Origin: Aegilops tauschii subsp. strangulata
Lineage: Eukaryota; Streptophyta; Magnoliopsida; Poales; Poaceae
Direction: 5' to 3'
Assembly (NCBI RefSeq): GCF_002575655.3
Contig: NC_053036.3
Location: 646,186,736 to 646,250,735 of the forward strand
Length of the DNA: 64,000 nucleotides
Shown here in pieces: positions 11,197 through 21,965 of the stretch. Both the position numbers and the translations under genes were made by a program. The notes below the pieces were generated by a model that worked only from the letters and a program-made list of their open reading frames with translations, made no database searches and was not told the DNA's origin. The stretch's first letter is position 1. Each line of letters opens with the position of its first letter.

Positions 11197-11890
11197 TTTT
11201 TAATAACTTATTACAACTCCAGGCTTTTTTCGCGTTCAGTATGCACCATTCAGGGCCACGTCATCAACTTTCAACCCTTTTTGCCTTCATTTTCTATTTT
11301 TCATGCATTTACTCATTTGTTTTGAGCTAAATGGCCCTGAAATTGAAAAGCTCTACAAATGAACTCTGAAAAGGTTGAAACTTGGCATGGTATCATCATT
11401 TCACCCGCATAGCATGCGCAAAAAAGTAGAGAAGGTTACGGCAATAACTGGATGCACTTCGTGTACAAACTGGACAATCTCTTTCGAAGTATCAAGGTTT
11501 CGAACGAAAACTCATCTGTTGCACCGGCAATTCAAAATTTTAATAACTTATTACAACTCCGGACGTTTTTTGTGTTAAGCATGCACCATTCAAAGCCACG
11601 TCATCAACTTTCAACCCTTTCTGACATAATTTGCTATTTTTAATGCATTTACTGATTTGTTTTGAGCTAAATGGCCCTGAAATTGAAAAACTTTACAAAT
11701 GAACTCTGAAAAGGTTGAAACTTGGCATGGTATCACCATTTCACCTGCATAGCATGTGCAAAAAAGTAGAGAGGGTTACGGCAAAAACTGGAGGCACTTC
11801 GTGTACAAACTGGACAATCTTTTTCGAAGTATCAGGGTTTCGGACGAAAACTCATCTGTTACACCGGCAATTCAAAATTTTAATAACTTA
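11197..11890. repeat. Two tandem copies of a 340-bp unit plus the start of a third
   Basis: The phrase 'taataacttattacaactcc' occurs at 11201, 11541 and 11881, exactly 340 bp apart. The sequence between is closely related, sharing 'gaacttctgaaaagg'-like and 'gtacaaactggacaatct' segments. Copy one spans 11197-11537 and copy two 11538-11877. A short related segment ('tctttttcgaagtatcagggtttcgg') is also present near 9403. The short open frames in both copies are shadows of the duplication. Confidence 0.9.
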
Positions 11891-12558
11891 TTACAACTCC
11901 AGACGTATTACCAATTTGAATATAACGATAAAACACACTAATATTAAACATAAGAAAAAAATAATCACTGAAAAAACTATTTTTAAAGTTAAGTTATTCA
12001 CAAACTAGTGATTCACACAAATTTCAAATAATTCAAATTTAAACTATTCAAATTTTTTGTACCTAAAGCAAAAATATTCACAAAGAAACTCTAAATACAG
12101 CAAAAAACTACTTAGAAATGAATATAAGAAAATATATAAAGCAGAAAAGAAAAAAACTATATGAAAAAATTATTTGCGCGCTGCCCAGTGGGCCTGCTCG
12201 GCCTTGAGCATGGTTATGCAGGCCCATAAGGCCCAACAGGCTCACAGGGCAGCGCGCCAAAGTTAGGCCCACAAGACTGCATTAGGGAGGAGCTCGAAGG
12301 AGCAGCCGCGGCTGGGTTTATAAACCAGTGCGGCTGCCTTTCGCTCGGCGAGGTGGGACAAAAAATTTGTGCACCGCGGAACGGGAGCGCACCCTCTTTA
12401 GTACCGGTTCGTGGCTCCAACCGGTACTAAAGGGGGGTCTTTAGTACCGGATGGAGCCACGCCCCGGTACTAAAGAGGGTGCGCTTCCTGCCGCTCGGGC
12501 TACAAAAATTGACCGTTAGTACCGGTTGGTGGCTCCAACCGGTACTAAAGGCCTCTCC

Positions 12559-12565
12559 TATATAA
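12559..12565 (+). promoter_or_regulatory. Candidate TATA box of the CACTA-borne gene
   Basis: TATATAA stands directly after the last 'ccggtactaaag' subterminal repeat and 30-60 bp before a GC-rich leader (12600-12866). The leader ends in a good donor (CCCCG|GTAAAC at 12867). A long AT-rich intron would then join to the acceptor at 13595, four bases before the ATG at 13599. This is inferred from layout; there is no transcript evidence. Confidence 0.5.
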
Positions 12566-13150
12566 ACAACACTTACGAAAATTTTCAGTTAGTTGCTGTT
12601 CATCTTCGTCGCGCGCCCGTCCCTGCGCTGCCTGCGTCGCCGCCCCAGCCCGTCACCGTCGTCACCGCCCCCGTCATCGCCGCCCCCAGCCCGTCGCCGT
12701 CATCGCCCGCCCGCGCGCGTCGCGCGCCGCCCCAGAGCCCGTCGCCGTCGTCGCCGCGCCCCCCGTCATCGCCGCCCCAGCCCGTCACCGTCGTCGCCGC
12801 CCGCGCCCGCATGCCCCCCCGTCAGTGCCACCCCGGCCCGTACGTCGTCGTCGTCGCGCCGCCCCGGTAAACACACACACACAGTACACACACACACAAA
12901 GTAAACAACATTTTTTCCGTTTTCTGTTTTTTAGTTTATTATACTTTTATTTTATATAAATGTTAGATTATATATATATGTTATATATTAATGTCAAATG
13001 TTAGATGAATTAGATAGAAATATATGTTAGATATTAATTATGTCAAATGTTTAGATGAATTAGATGAATTAGCTAGCTAGATATTAATGCTTCCCGAATT
13101 AGTTATAGATGAATTAGATATATTAATGTTAGATGAATTAGATATATTAA

Positions 13151-13520
13151 TGTTAGATGAATTAGATATATATTAAATTTAGTTATATGAGATTTGATCA
13201 TCTAATTAAAATTTTACTATATAGAACTATCTACTTTATTTTTAGTAACAAAATTTATAGAACTAATTTATTTTTAATAAGTGCTTAGTTGAATTAGTTG
13301 AACTAGTTAAATTAATAGAATTAGTTGAATTAGTTGAATTAATAGATGAATTAGATATATTAATGTTAGATGAATTAGATATACATTAAATTTAGGTATA
13401 TGAGATTTGATCATCTAATTAAAATTTTACTATATAGAACTAGCTACTTTATTTTTAGTAACAAAATTAATAGAACTAGTTTATTTTTAGAAAGTGCTTA
13501 GTTGAATTAGTTGAATTAGT
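13151..13520. repeat. 213-bp tandem duplication in the leader intron
   Basis: 'tgttagatgaattagatata' at 13151 recurs at 13364 and the following 150 bp are nearly identical. The surroundings are built from short 'gttgaattagttgaa' and 'gatgaattagatatatta' repeats. All of this falls in the presumed first intron of the CACTA-borne gene. Confidence 0.85.
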
Positions 13521-13598
13521 TGAACTAGTTGAATTAATAGAACTAGTTGAATTAATAGAACTAATAAGTGTTTAATGTTTCACCTATGAACATAGGAA

Positions 13599-14823
13599 AT
13601 GTCGTCTGACGACGAAAACGATTTCATTATGTGTGAATACTGCGAAGACCAGCGCGGCCTGTGCGACAGAAATTTCCTAGTCGATGATAGGTGCTTCAGC
13701 ATCAAGCTGGATGAGACATTCGAAGTGGATATAGTAAGTCACAACGACAAGTCTTATTTCGTAATTAAGCATGATTTATGCTTCATTTGCTTCAACTTAT
13801 AATTTTTAAATTTCACTATTCTACTAGCGTATCCCCTGCCATGCAAGAATTTTTGTCTTGGATAAGATAGGTTTCAGTGTAACAAAACTATGGAGGTAAA
13901 GAGAGTTTACTTGAAGACCGAGCATGGTTATACCTTCAACGTCAAATTATACAATGCAGACACATACACCTATTTTGAATGCAAAAGTTGGCAAGCACTA
14001 TGCAAGGCTTATGCATTTGAGCCTGATATGTTTATCACCTTTGATATTCGTCCCGAAGATAATATTGAAGGTAATAGAGACATTTGGGTCGATGTGCAGA
14101 CGCCTCCCGTTCTACCATTATGTGAGTTTCTCAACCATATTTATGTCGTCGATATTGTTTATTCAAAAATAGTTGACAACTAATTTCTATTGACAGCTTA
14201 TTTCCATTCAAGCAAACATGTCCGGCGCTTGGTAGACAGGACCGTCCACTGTCCCAGGGCTGACCTAAACTGCGAGGAGATAAGTCATTATGTTTCATGG
14301 CTTGAGGATCTTGATGCTATCAAGAGAAATTATTTTCCTGGACTTAAAAATCTTAGTACTCAAACAGTGGGACCAATAGTGTTTGTATTGAACTACGGTC
14401 ACATCTATTTAGGAAAGATGGTAAGATTTTTACTATTTGTCCTCAGTGCATCTTTTGCATACATTATTTTTCAAGCTAAACTTCATTGCTAAGTATGTTA
14501 TTATACAATGTTCTTCAACAGGGACTCCCGATGACAGTTGTGCCTCAGTGGATCGGTACTAAAGGCCACATGTCAATGGTTAGCTTACGGTCAAGACATC
14601 CTATGTTGCACATGAGTGCATTCAGAATTTCTACAACCGAGGAATGCTTAATAGTGAAAGACTGGAGCAAAATTGTGAAGGATCGCAGAGAAGTACTAGG
14701 GGGCAGCAATTAGAAGCGCAGCCCACGATTAGGAGAGAGGTTCATCTGCATGCTCCAATATGATGAATCAGGAGAGCTATACATGTTCTATGCTATTTTA
14801 CCTGAGAGAGAGCAGCAGGAGTG
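13599..14823 (+). pseudogene. CACTA-borne spliced gene (non-transposase; possibly B3-like), broken
   Basis: Four exon blocks with GT-AG borders: 13599-13733, 13828-14121, 14197-14420 and 14522-14823. The product begins MSSDDENDFIMCEYCEDQRG and includes ICMLQYDESGELYMFY near its end. I read it as two similar halves of beta-rich character; proteins of this kind inside grass CACTA elements are, as far as I recall, annotated as B3 or pseudobarrel-like, but I see no diagnostic motif and hold that loosely. It is not a transposase. Two defects are visible. The frame entering exon 2 (IPCHARIFVLDKIGFSVTKL) hits a stop at the ATGGAGGTAA near 13890, where the downstream frame resumes. In exon 4 a TAG at 14711-14713 interrupts a frame that otherwise stays open for another 36 codons to TGA. 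It lies on the plus strand of the 8813-15434 element. Confidence 0.6.
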
Positions 14824-15010
14824 ATTAGCTAGTTCATGCTCTTAGTACTTGTCCTCTCATGTCCGTGTTCTTCGTCCTGAACTTAATCTCCAAGTGATTT
14901 GCTTTTGTGGTCTTATGAACGCTTATAATCTCATGACTCGATGATATCTTTGCTTCTGGTACGTACAAGTGATCAAGAAACCGCAGATTAGTTTCAACTG
15001 GATGGATCGT

Positions 15011-15116
15011 AGCTAAGTGATAAAGTATATGCCATATATCTATATTACTTGATCACTTATTAGGGCGTCCTAAGTGATCAAGTAATATGGATATGGCATA
15101 TACTTGATCACTTAGC
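15011..15116. repeat. Long hairpin with 46-49 nt arms
   Basis: The left arm 15011-15059 and right arm 15071-15116 pair along almost their whole length ('agctaagtga' with 'cttagct'; 'attacttgatcactta' with 'taagtgatcaagtaat'), with a loop of about 11 nt. It lies 190 bp downstream of the CACTA-borne gene stop, so it may fall in its 3' UTR. Confidence 0.9.
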
Positions 15117-15437
15117 TAGCTAGGATCCATGCATCTAGTTCACCTAATGATTTAACAACTCATTATAATGTAAAAACAATTTCTAAATTAAATTGAATAC
15201 ACAAAATTAAAGGAAAAATAAAAATAAAACCAAAACCCCCCAAACCTTTAGTACCGGTACTAAAGGTCTCCCCGCACCCGGCCCTGGCTCGTGCCACGTG
15301 GTGGCACTTTAGTGGCGGTTCGTGCTGAACCGGTACTAAAGGGGGGCCTTTAGTCCCCACCCTTTAGTGCCGGTTACAGAACCGGCACTAAAGGCCCTTA
15401 CGAACCGGTGCTATATCCCGGTTATGGACTAGTGTTG

Positions 15438-15919
15438 GAATGTATTTCCTCTATGCCTTTGATTATGTTTGGATTACGGTGTAGTAATATCTCTGATGTT
15501 TCAGTTGTTTAACTCTGATCATCCCAAACTAGTGTTGGTTTAGTGTTTTGAAAGTGAACTATCCACATTTTTTTACTTTTCGGTCAGTTTGATCCCTTGA
15601 TGATTTTATTTTTTCCTTGTTGTTTCCAGGTACCAGGAGTGTCTATTCAGCGTTCGACTGTTTTGTACTACCTGTTTTACGGTTTATAGGGCTCAGTTCA
15701 AAAATCTCACCAACCAAGATAGATGGTAAGTGGTGAAATATTTTTTGTAGTTTGCAAAAGCACTCAATTAATGCTCTCGCTTATCTCTTAATCCTTGAAT
15801 GCAATGATTTTATGTACCTTGAAACCTGAACATGTGACGAGGAACAATCAAATTGAGACTTATAAAATGGAAAATTTGAAAATTTGAGATAAGCCCTAAA
15901 AATCAAAAATGAGGGAGTA
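15438..15919. other. Spacer between two CACTA elements
   Basis: About 480 bp of AT-rich sequence without open frames, RNA genes or repeats that I can recognise. Confidence 0.5.
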
Positions 15920-16702
15920 ATTCACTAGAGGAATCAACTACTTTGCCGTCTGCCATGGCAGACGGCAAAGGCAAGGATGGCGGACGGCAAAGGCCTTTGC
16001 CGTCTGTCGCGGACGGCAAAAGGCTCCGGCAAAGTAGGCTACGGTAAAGAGCTTCTTTGCCGTCTGCTTTCTGAAGCGGACGGCAAAGAAATCCGACGAC
16101 AATAAATTCGCTGTTAGTCCATTAGGTGGCTAACGGCGGTCTTTGCCGTCCATGGCTGACGGCAAAGAGCATCAAGCCTTTGTCGTCTGCCACTGTAGGC
16201 AAATTGACCAAATGGGTCAGCTGCCAGGAAACACAGGTGGTTGCCACGTGGCTTCTTTGCCGTCCGCCGCGGACGGCAAAGAGCCCGTTGCCGTCGGTGG
16301 CAGACGGCAAAGAGCCTGCATTGCCTCTTTTTCTGTTTTTTCTTATACCCAACCATTTTCACAGCAAATAGATGATACATATATATTTTTCACATGGCAA
16401 GTTCACAGCAAACATATGAGATATCCAACACATATAATTTCATCATACATGCATAGTTCCATCAACCATACATAGCAAGTTCCACATACATGCATCCAAC
16501 CATACATATTACAATAGTGTCATCCTACCATACATGCATAGTTCATCGATACAAAAGAAACATAGTTCATCCAAACAAGCACTCCATCTATGCTAGCTTC
16601 CGTGAAGCGAATGAATTCTGCAAAATGGGAAATAAGAAAGTTAGAAGAAGAAGATTAGAAGAAGAAGAAGAAAATGAAGAAGAAGAAGAATATATGACAT
16701 TT

Positions 16703-17060
16703 ATGAACTAATTTAGGTGAAATTGATCGTTTGTGAGCTAACTTAGGTGAAATGGATCGTTTATGAGCTAACCTAGGTGAAATGGATCGCTTATGAGCTA
16801 ACCTAGGTGAAATGGATCGCTTATGAGCTAACCTAGGTGAAATGGATCGCTTATGAGCTAACTTAGGTAAAATGCATTATTTTAGAGCTAGCCTAGGTAA
16901 GATGGATCATTTATGAGCTAAGTAAGGTAAAATGGGTCATTTTAGAGCTAACTTGGGTAAAATGGATCGTTTATGAGCTAACTAAGGTAAAATGGATCAT
17001 TTTAGAACTAAATTAGGTAAAATGGATCATTTATGAGCTAACTAAGCTAATTATGCCATT
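16703..17060. repeat. 30-bp minisatellite, about 12 units
   Basis: The unit 'gagctaacctaggtgaaatg' plus 'gatcgcttat' repeats without gaps. The units at 16795, 16825 and 16855 are identical or nearly so, and units diverge toward both edges. Loose derivatives continue to about 17290. The array lies inside the second CACTA element. Confidence 0.9.
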
Positions 17061-17499
17061 TTTGACATAAGTAAGCTAAGTACATGTCATTATTGAGCAA
17101 ACCTAGTTAACTAAGCATATTAGAGCTAACTTTGATCATTTTGGAGGAAACAAAGCTAAGTATAGATCGTTTTAGAGCTAACTTAGGTAAAATGGATGGT
17201 TTTGGAGGTCAGTAAGCTTATTAAGTCATTTTGGAGGAAATAAAGCTAAGTCTAGGTCATTGTGGTAAGCATTTTGGAGGAAATAAGGCTAAGTCTAGGT
17301 CTTTATGCATTTTTTAAGCAAAACACTAGAGAAACTTACCATGATCATGGAGGTGTAGGAGCGGGCAGGCTCGTGCCGGTAGCTGGAGAAGGATCGTGTG
17401 ATGCTTGTCTGGAGTTACGCTGCACCAAAGATCATTTCCAATGTCTCGTTAGCATGATGACACTCAAATGTTAAGACTAGCAAGTAATGTCCATTCAAA

Positions 17500-19820
17500 T
17501 TAAACTCACCGTGGTCCCAGGAGCAATCACTGGCATCGGCGGAGCGGTCTGACCGGTCTTCTCGCACACAGACTGCACATTTGGTTTTGACGACTCAGTC
17601 ATACTAGTTAGTAATGAGACAAACACTACATGAATGTTTTGGCTAATCTGCAGAAGAAACTTACCACAAGGAGCTCATACATGGCCCTGCCTGCATGTCA
17701 TTCCGTGCCCTCTCCTCCTCCAACATCGTTGTCGTCCTCTCCTCCAACTCCCGCTGCATCTCCGCCGCCTCCGCCAGAAGTTTCTCCGTTCTATCTCTCT
17801 CACTCTGTATAGCAGCCTGCGACACCACTCCTCGTTACCACTTGTAATCATTGATGGAAGCACAGACAATGTAATGGAGAAAGATAACTGAGTACATATA
17901 ACTAACCTTGATGACGAGTTGGACTGGCCGTTCACGAGGCCTTATCTCAGGAGCGGAGCTCGACTGGCGCGCCTTGATCTCCGGGAGAGTGCTAGGACAA
18001 CAGATAAGTCCATCTCCAATGGCTATGGAGCCATGGGACCTCCCGCCACCAGATATCATCACCAGCTCTGGATCAATGGGACCCTGGCTCGGGTTAAAGT
18101 CCTCCCCTTTCCTCGCCTTCCCCTCATCTCTATATTTCATGAGCTTGTCATGGGACGAGATGTTGGTGAAGTTGTTTGCATCATCGAGGTCAGACGGAGA
18201 GAATGCCTTGACTTTCTTGAAAGAGGCAGTGTGGGCCATGGCATACAGGTCGTACACCTCTGGCACCTTTGCCGCCTTATTGTAGCGTGCCTGAAAGAGA
18301 GAAACAAAGTAAATTAGTAATTAAAGAGCTCAAGCTAGCATGATGACTGAATTTCATGAATCATGAAGCAAACCACATACCCAGTTCCGCCCGAACTGAT
18401 ATAAGTTGGAGTTGCCTTGATGGTGTGGCACACCTTCCATTTGGGCACGTTTGTCCTTGGCTGCGTTGTGGACGGCTAGCCATTCTTTTGAGCACCACTC
18501 ATTGACCAACACCTCCCAACAATCCATCCGATCCGCACACCATCTCGGAGGCGCCTAAGTTAGCAAATAGAAACTTGAGTGCTACGGCTATGAATTACTA
18601 AATGAAGGAAGTAAGTACAAGGCCTTAAGAATTACCTTCATGTACTGCTCCTTACTCAGGAACTTATCGCGGCACGCCGGCATGGGCTTCTTGATACCAC
18701 GCAAGGCGTAGTAGTCTCGAACAGCCTGCACCCGAGCCTCGTGCCGTAAGTTCTGTAGTAGGCGCTTGCAGACGTTCTCGATAACATTTGCCGCCTCCTC
18801 CTCGTATCCCTCCTCACACCTGTAGAATGTCTGCAATCAAATGAGACAATATTGATTAGTACAATTAATAACTAGCTAGTTGAAGATTTTTAAATGTGTA
18901 AAGGAGAAATTACCCAGAACTTTCTGATCGCCACATCTGCCCTCGTGTCGCACAAGACACCGTCGATAATCTCACCCGGCGGGGCCGGGGCAGCCAAGTA
19001 GTGCTCCCAGCTCAATCCAAGCTCTGGAAGCCGACCCTCACCAGGCAACGTGACAAACCCCGGGAAGTTTTGTCGGCAAAGCACTCCAAGGACGGAGTTG
19101 GGCCGGCGGACACTATGATGGTGGTCCCAACCCCTACAGCATGACAAGGCCAACGCATTAGATATTTGAAGAAACGTGAATGCAGAAGGTACAAAAGGAT
19201 TAAATGCACTTACCTCTCCCCATTAGGGAAAATCAACCACCTCTGCTCGCGGGTCGCCGGCACGGACGGGAGCCGTGTACAACCACGCTGGTAGACGGTG
19301 CCCCCTCCTCCTCAATATCAGTCGGCTCCCCGCCATCATCAGCATGGCCACTCGGCCCCTCAGGCTCATCCGGCCAGGTACCCCATCCAGACGTGTGCTC
19401 CTCCGGGGTCTCGTGGGCCGAAGGCGCGTCGACCCATGGCTCATGGGCCGAAGGCCCGTCGACCCGAGGCTCGTGGGCCGAAGGCTCGTGGACCGGAGTC
19501 CGTGTAGCCTCCTCCTCGGACGAGTCCACCCTAGCAGTCACGTGCTCGGGTGAAACAGCTGGGGGTGGCGGCGAGGAAGGCGCCCTAGCAGTCACCCTAC
19601 CTCCTCTCCCGCGACCACGTGCTCCAACTCCTCTCTTCTTCCCTCCCTTACCTCGTCCCTTGCAGGGCACCGCTGTCGACAAAGAAGGGCCCGCGGTGTC
19701 GCCATACTGTCCAGCAACGCTCGGCGGAGAGGTGCGTGTGGAATGGAAGACCTCCCACCACGCGCCGACGAAGAAGGGGCCTCGGAGCGCTCCCGGCCAG
19801 CGCCCACCATCTTTCAACAC
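17500..19820 (-). pseudogene. Plant transposase, Ptta/En/Spm type (Transposase_24-like), decayed
   Basis: Exon blocks on the minus strand: 19820-19218, 19132-18916, 18832-18635, 18554-18382, 18291-17909 and a block near 17816-17660. Recognisable segments are WDHHHSVRRPNS, RCEEGYEEEAANVIENVCKR, WCADRMDCWEVLVNEWCSKE, VPHHQGNSNLYQFGRNW, and VYDLYAMAHTASFKK followed by ELVMISGGGRSHG. These match the order of the Ptta/En/Spm plant transposase family, the accessory DNA-binding protein of CACTA elements rather than the catalytic one. The last block is a charged coiled-coil (ERDRTEKLLAEAAEAMQREL). A frame change is needed near 19270, because the frame of PCRRPASRGG stops while REQRWLIFPNGER lies in the next frame. 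The first block contains Arg/Gly-rich sequence (GKGGKKRGVGARGRGRGGR). The 5' end and stop are uncertain. Confidence 0.7.
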
Positions 19821-19892
19821 CTGCCATGACAAAGAGTAAACGAAATTAGTACAACATGAAAAAAATACCGACATGAATAATAATATGTATAT

Positions 19893-20147
19893 CACTTTTT
19901 CCTTTTTTTTTCCTTTTCTTCTTCTTCTTCTTCTTCTTCTCTTCTTCTTCTTTTTTCCTGTTTTTTCCTTTTCTTCTTCTTCTCTTCTTCTTCTTTTCTT
20001 CTTCTTCTTCTTCTTCTTCTTCTTCTTCTTCTTCTTCCTCTTCTCCTTTTTCCTCTTCTTCTTCTTCTTCTTTTCTTCTTCTTCTTCTTCTTCTCCTCCT
20101 CCTCTTCCTCCCTCCTCCTCTTCCTCTTCCTCTTCTTTCTTCCTCTT

Positions 20148-20178
<31 letters not shown>

Positions 20179-20240
20179 TTCTTCTTCTTTCTTCTTCTCC
20201 CTCCACCTCTTCCTCCCTCCTCCTCCTCCTTCTACTCTTC
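19893..20240. repeat. (CTT)n-rich microsatellite tract
   Basis: About 350 bp consist almost only of CTT/TTC triplets with scattered CCT and TTT. It is followed to about 20400 by 'actaaaactaaa' repeats. The poly-Phe/Ser and poly-Arg/Glu open frames in this tract are artefacts of composition. Confidence 0.95.
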
Positions 20241-20409
20241 TTATTCTTCTAAACTAAAACTAAAACTAATCTAAAATAAACTAAACTAAAAATAAAACTA
20301 AAACTAAACTGAAACTAAAACTAAAGTAAAACTATAACTAAAACAAAAACTAAATTAACTAAAAGTAACTAAAAGAAACTAAACTAAAACAAACTAAACT
20401 AAAAAAGGG

Positions 20410-20930
20410 GGGAAGATCACTCAGCTGCGCAGGGGATCGCCGGTGGAGGGGGAGGCGGCGGCCCGGTGGAGGGGGAGGCCGCGGCGGGTGGGGGCGGCGG
20501 CGGCCCGGTGGAGGGGAGTCCGCGGTGGGTGGGGACAGCGGCGCCTGGTGGAAGGGGAGGCCGCGGCGGGTGGGGGCGGCGGCGGCCCGGTGGAGGGGGA
20601 GGCCGCGGCGGGACGGGGCGGGGACGACCACGCAGGGGAGGGGAGGGGGCGGCTGGCCGGCGTGGAAGGGGCGCCGCAGGGGAGGGGTGCGAGGCGACGG
20701 GGCGAGGGGGCGGCGGCGGGCGGTGGGGCGACGGGGCAAGGGGGCGGCGGGTGGTCGGGGCGACGGGGCGAGAGGCGGTGGGTGGGCGGGTGGTGGCGGC
20801 AGGTGGTGGGGGTGGTGGGGGTGGCGGCGGGTGGCTGGTGGCGGGGGCGGCGGCGGGGGCGGTGGTCGTCGGGGTGGGGAGGACAGAAAGAGAGAGAGAG
20901 AGGGAGGGTGGGGGGACGGCCGTTAGTTAG
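20410..20930. other. Extremely G-rich block in the second CACTA
   Basis: The plus strand is dominated by GGGGAGGCGGCG-type units with repeated 'ccgcggcgggtgggggcggc' modules (20475-20620). Read on the minus strand it may be the leader or first exon of the transposase gene. The open frames in all phases are low complexity and I do not call them. Confidence 0.5.
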
Positions 20931-21326
20931 GTTGTCTCTTTGCCGTCCGCATTTTTGCTCGTTAGGTTTTTTCTAAGCAGCTCGTTAGTGGGGCCCACCT
21001 CTCTCTTTGCCGTCCGCCAGCTGACGGCAAAGAATTGGCTGATGGCAAAGACATTCTTTGCCATCGACCAGTTCTTTGCCGTCCGTTTTTGCAAGCTGAC
21101 GGCAAATAAGCAAATTCCAGTAGTGATTAGACATCCGTCCTGGTTTATTGGTCTCTTTGTAGTTTGTGTTAAATTTTGATCAAAAATTGAAGTAAAAAAT
21201 GTTAATGCATGTCAACAAAAAATATATCATTGAATTCATATTTGAACCTAGTTTTCAATGATATAATTTTTTAATGACATGCATGAACATTTTATTAGTT
21301 AAATTTATGATCAAAATTTAACATAA

Positions 21327-21584
21327 GGCTGGCCATAGTGGGGGTAACATAAGTAGTATCATGCACTTGGGACTCGCAAACATGCTTATGTGGCAGGCAA
21401 TTAAAAAAAAGAGATGGTTATAGTAACATAGGTAGATATCGTAACATAATAAATGTGATGTTACTATGTGTCATGCATGGCAATAAATGAGACCATCTAT
21501 GATACTATGCACTATTGAGATAGTAACATAGACTAGTAACATATGCATGTTACTAGTCTAAGTTACTCCCCACTATGACCAGCC
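21327..21584. mobile_element. Tourist-like MITE, 258 bp
   Basis: The termini GGCTGGCCATAGTGGGGGTA and, inward from the right, GGCTGGTCATAGTGGGGAGT form imperfect TIRs. TAA flanks both sides (21324-21326 and 21585-21587), the 3-bp TWA duplication of Harbinger/Tourist elements. There is no coding capacity. Confidence 0.85.
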
Positions 21585-21667
21585 TAAAATACAACGGGGA
21601 GACAAAGACTGTACAAATCAGTGGAACGGCCTTTTCTTACATCACGATGCGGTTGGAGATGCAATTA

Positions 21668-21950
21668 GGGCATCTCCAATGGTTGTAAGATAGTTGTTGG
21701 TAGACTTTGCCACATAGGATTTTTGATGGTGTGTCATGCAATAAATGAGGGAAGAGAGGAATGTTGTATGTACATGAACCAACACCCCTTGCATAAGCTC
21801 CAATATAGAATGAGAGAGCACCTTATTTATTATCTCACATCCTATTGGGCAACTTGATACAACCCATTGAAGTTGTTGTATGTTAAGGTGTTGGTTGATG
21901 ACATGGCATATTTTACCAACAAGCTAACATACAAACTGTTGGAGATGCCC
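21668..21950. mobile_element. MITE with GGGCATCTCCAA termini, 283 bp
   Basis: Inverted termini GGGCATCTCCAA and TTGGAGATGCCC are perfect over 12 bp and extend to TTAGGGC/GCCCTAA. TA flanks both sides. The superfamily (mariner versus other) is uncertain because the flanking bases are palindromic. Confidence 0.75.
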
Positions 21951-21965
21951 TAAGCGCGCGGCTTA

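Larger units (their letters stand above)
8813..15434. mobile_element. CACTA (En/Spm-like) DNA transposon carrying a non-transposase gene
   Basis: The element starts CACTAGTAGAAAAAGGGC and ends with CTAGTG. It is flanked by the 3-bp direct repeat TTG at 8810-8812 and 15435-15437. Both ends are packed with direct and inverted copies of a subterminal motif of the form 'ctttagtaccggtt/aaccggtactaaag' (8880-9070, 9460-9530, 12395-12550, 15240-15410), the usual CACTA subterminal repeats. I see no TNP2 or Transposase_24 core, so the copy looks non-autonomous. It contains a nested second CACTA (9543-10991), three long hairpins and a spliced gene (13599-14823). The right terminus has diverged from the canonical 'ttctactagtg'. 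Confidence 0.75.
15923..21125. mobile_element. CACTA element with TTTGCCGTC subterminal repeats
   Basis: The element starts CACTAGAGGAATC and its right end, read inward, starts CACTACTGGAATTTGC. The 3-bp duplication ATT flanks both sides (15920-15922, 21126-21128). Both ends are filled with direct and inverted 'ctttgccgtccgc/gcggacggcaaag' copies (15940-16320 and 20935-21110), the subterminal repeats of the family. The interior carries a minus-strand plant transposase gene (Transposase_24 type), a 30-bp minisatellite, a (CTT)n tract and a very GC-rich leader zone (20410-20930). No TNP2-type catalytic transposase is visible. Confidence 0.85.

Noticed and set aside
12526..12904. Pro/Arg/Ser-rich open frames in the CACTA leader
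   Set aside because: Two overlapping frames with equal quality, no family match, and a good splice donor at 12867. It is better read as a non-coding GC-rich leader.
19873..20274. Poly-Phe/Ser and poly-Arg/Glu open frames
   Set aside because: They are translations of a (CTT)n microsatellite tract.
20443..20976. Three overlapping Gly/Arg-rich open frames
   Set aside because: Low-complexity G-rich DNA is open in several frames at once. At most the minus strand could be a leader of the CACTA transposase gene.
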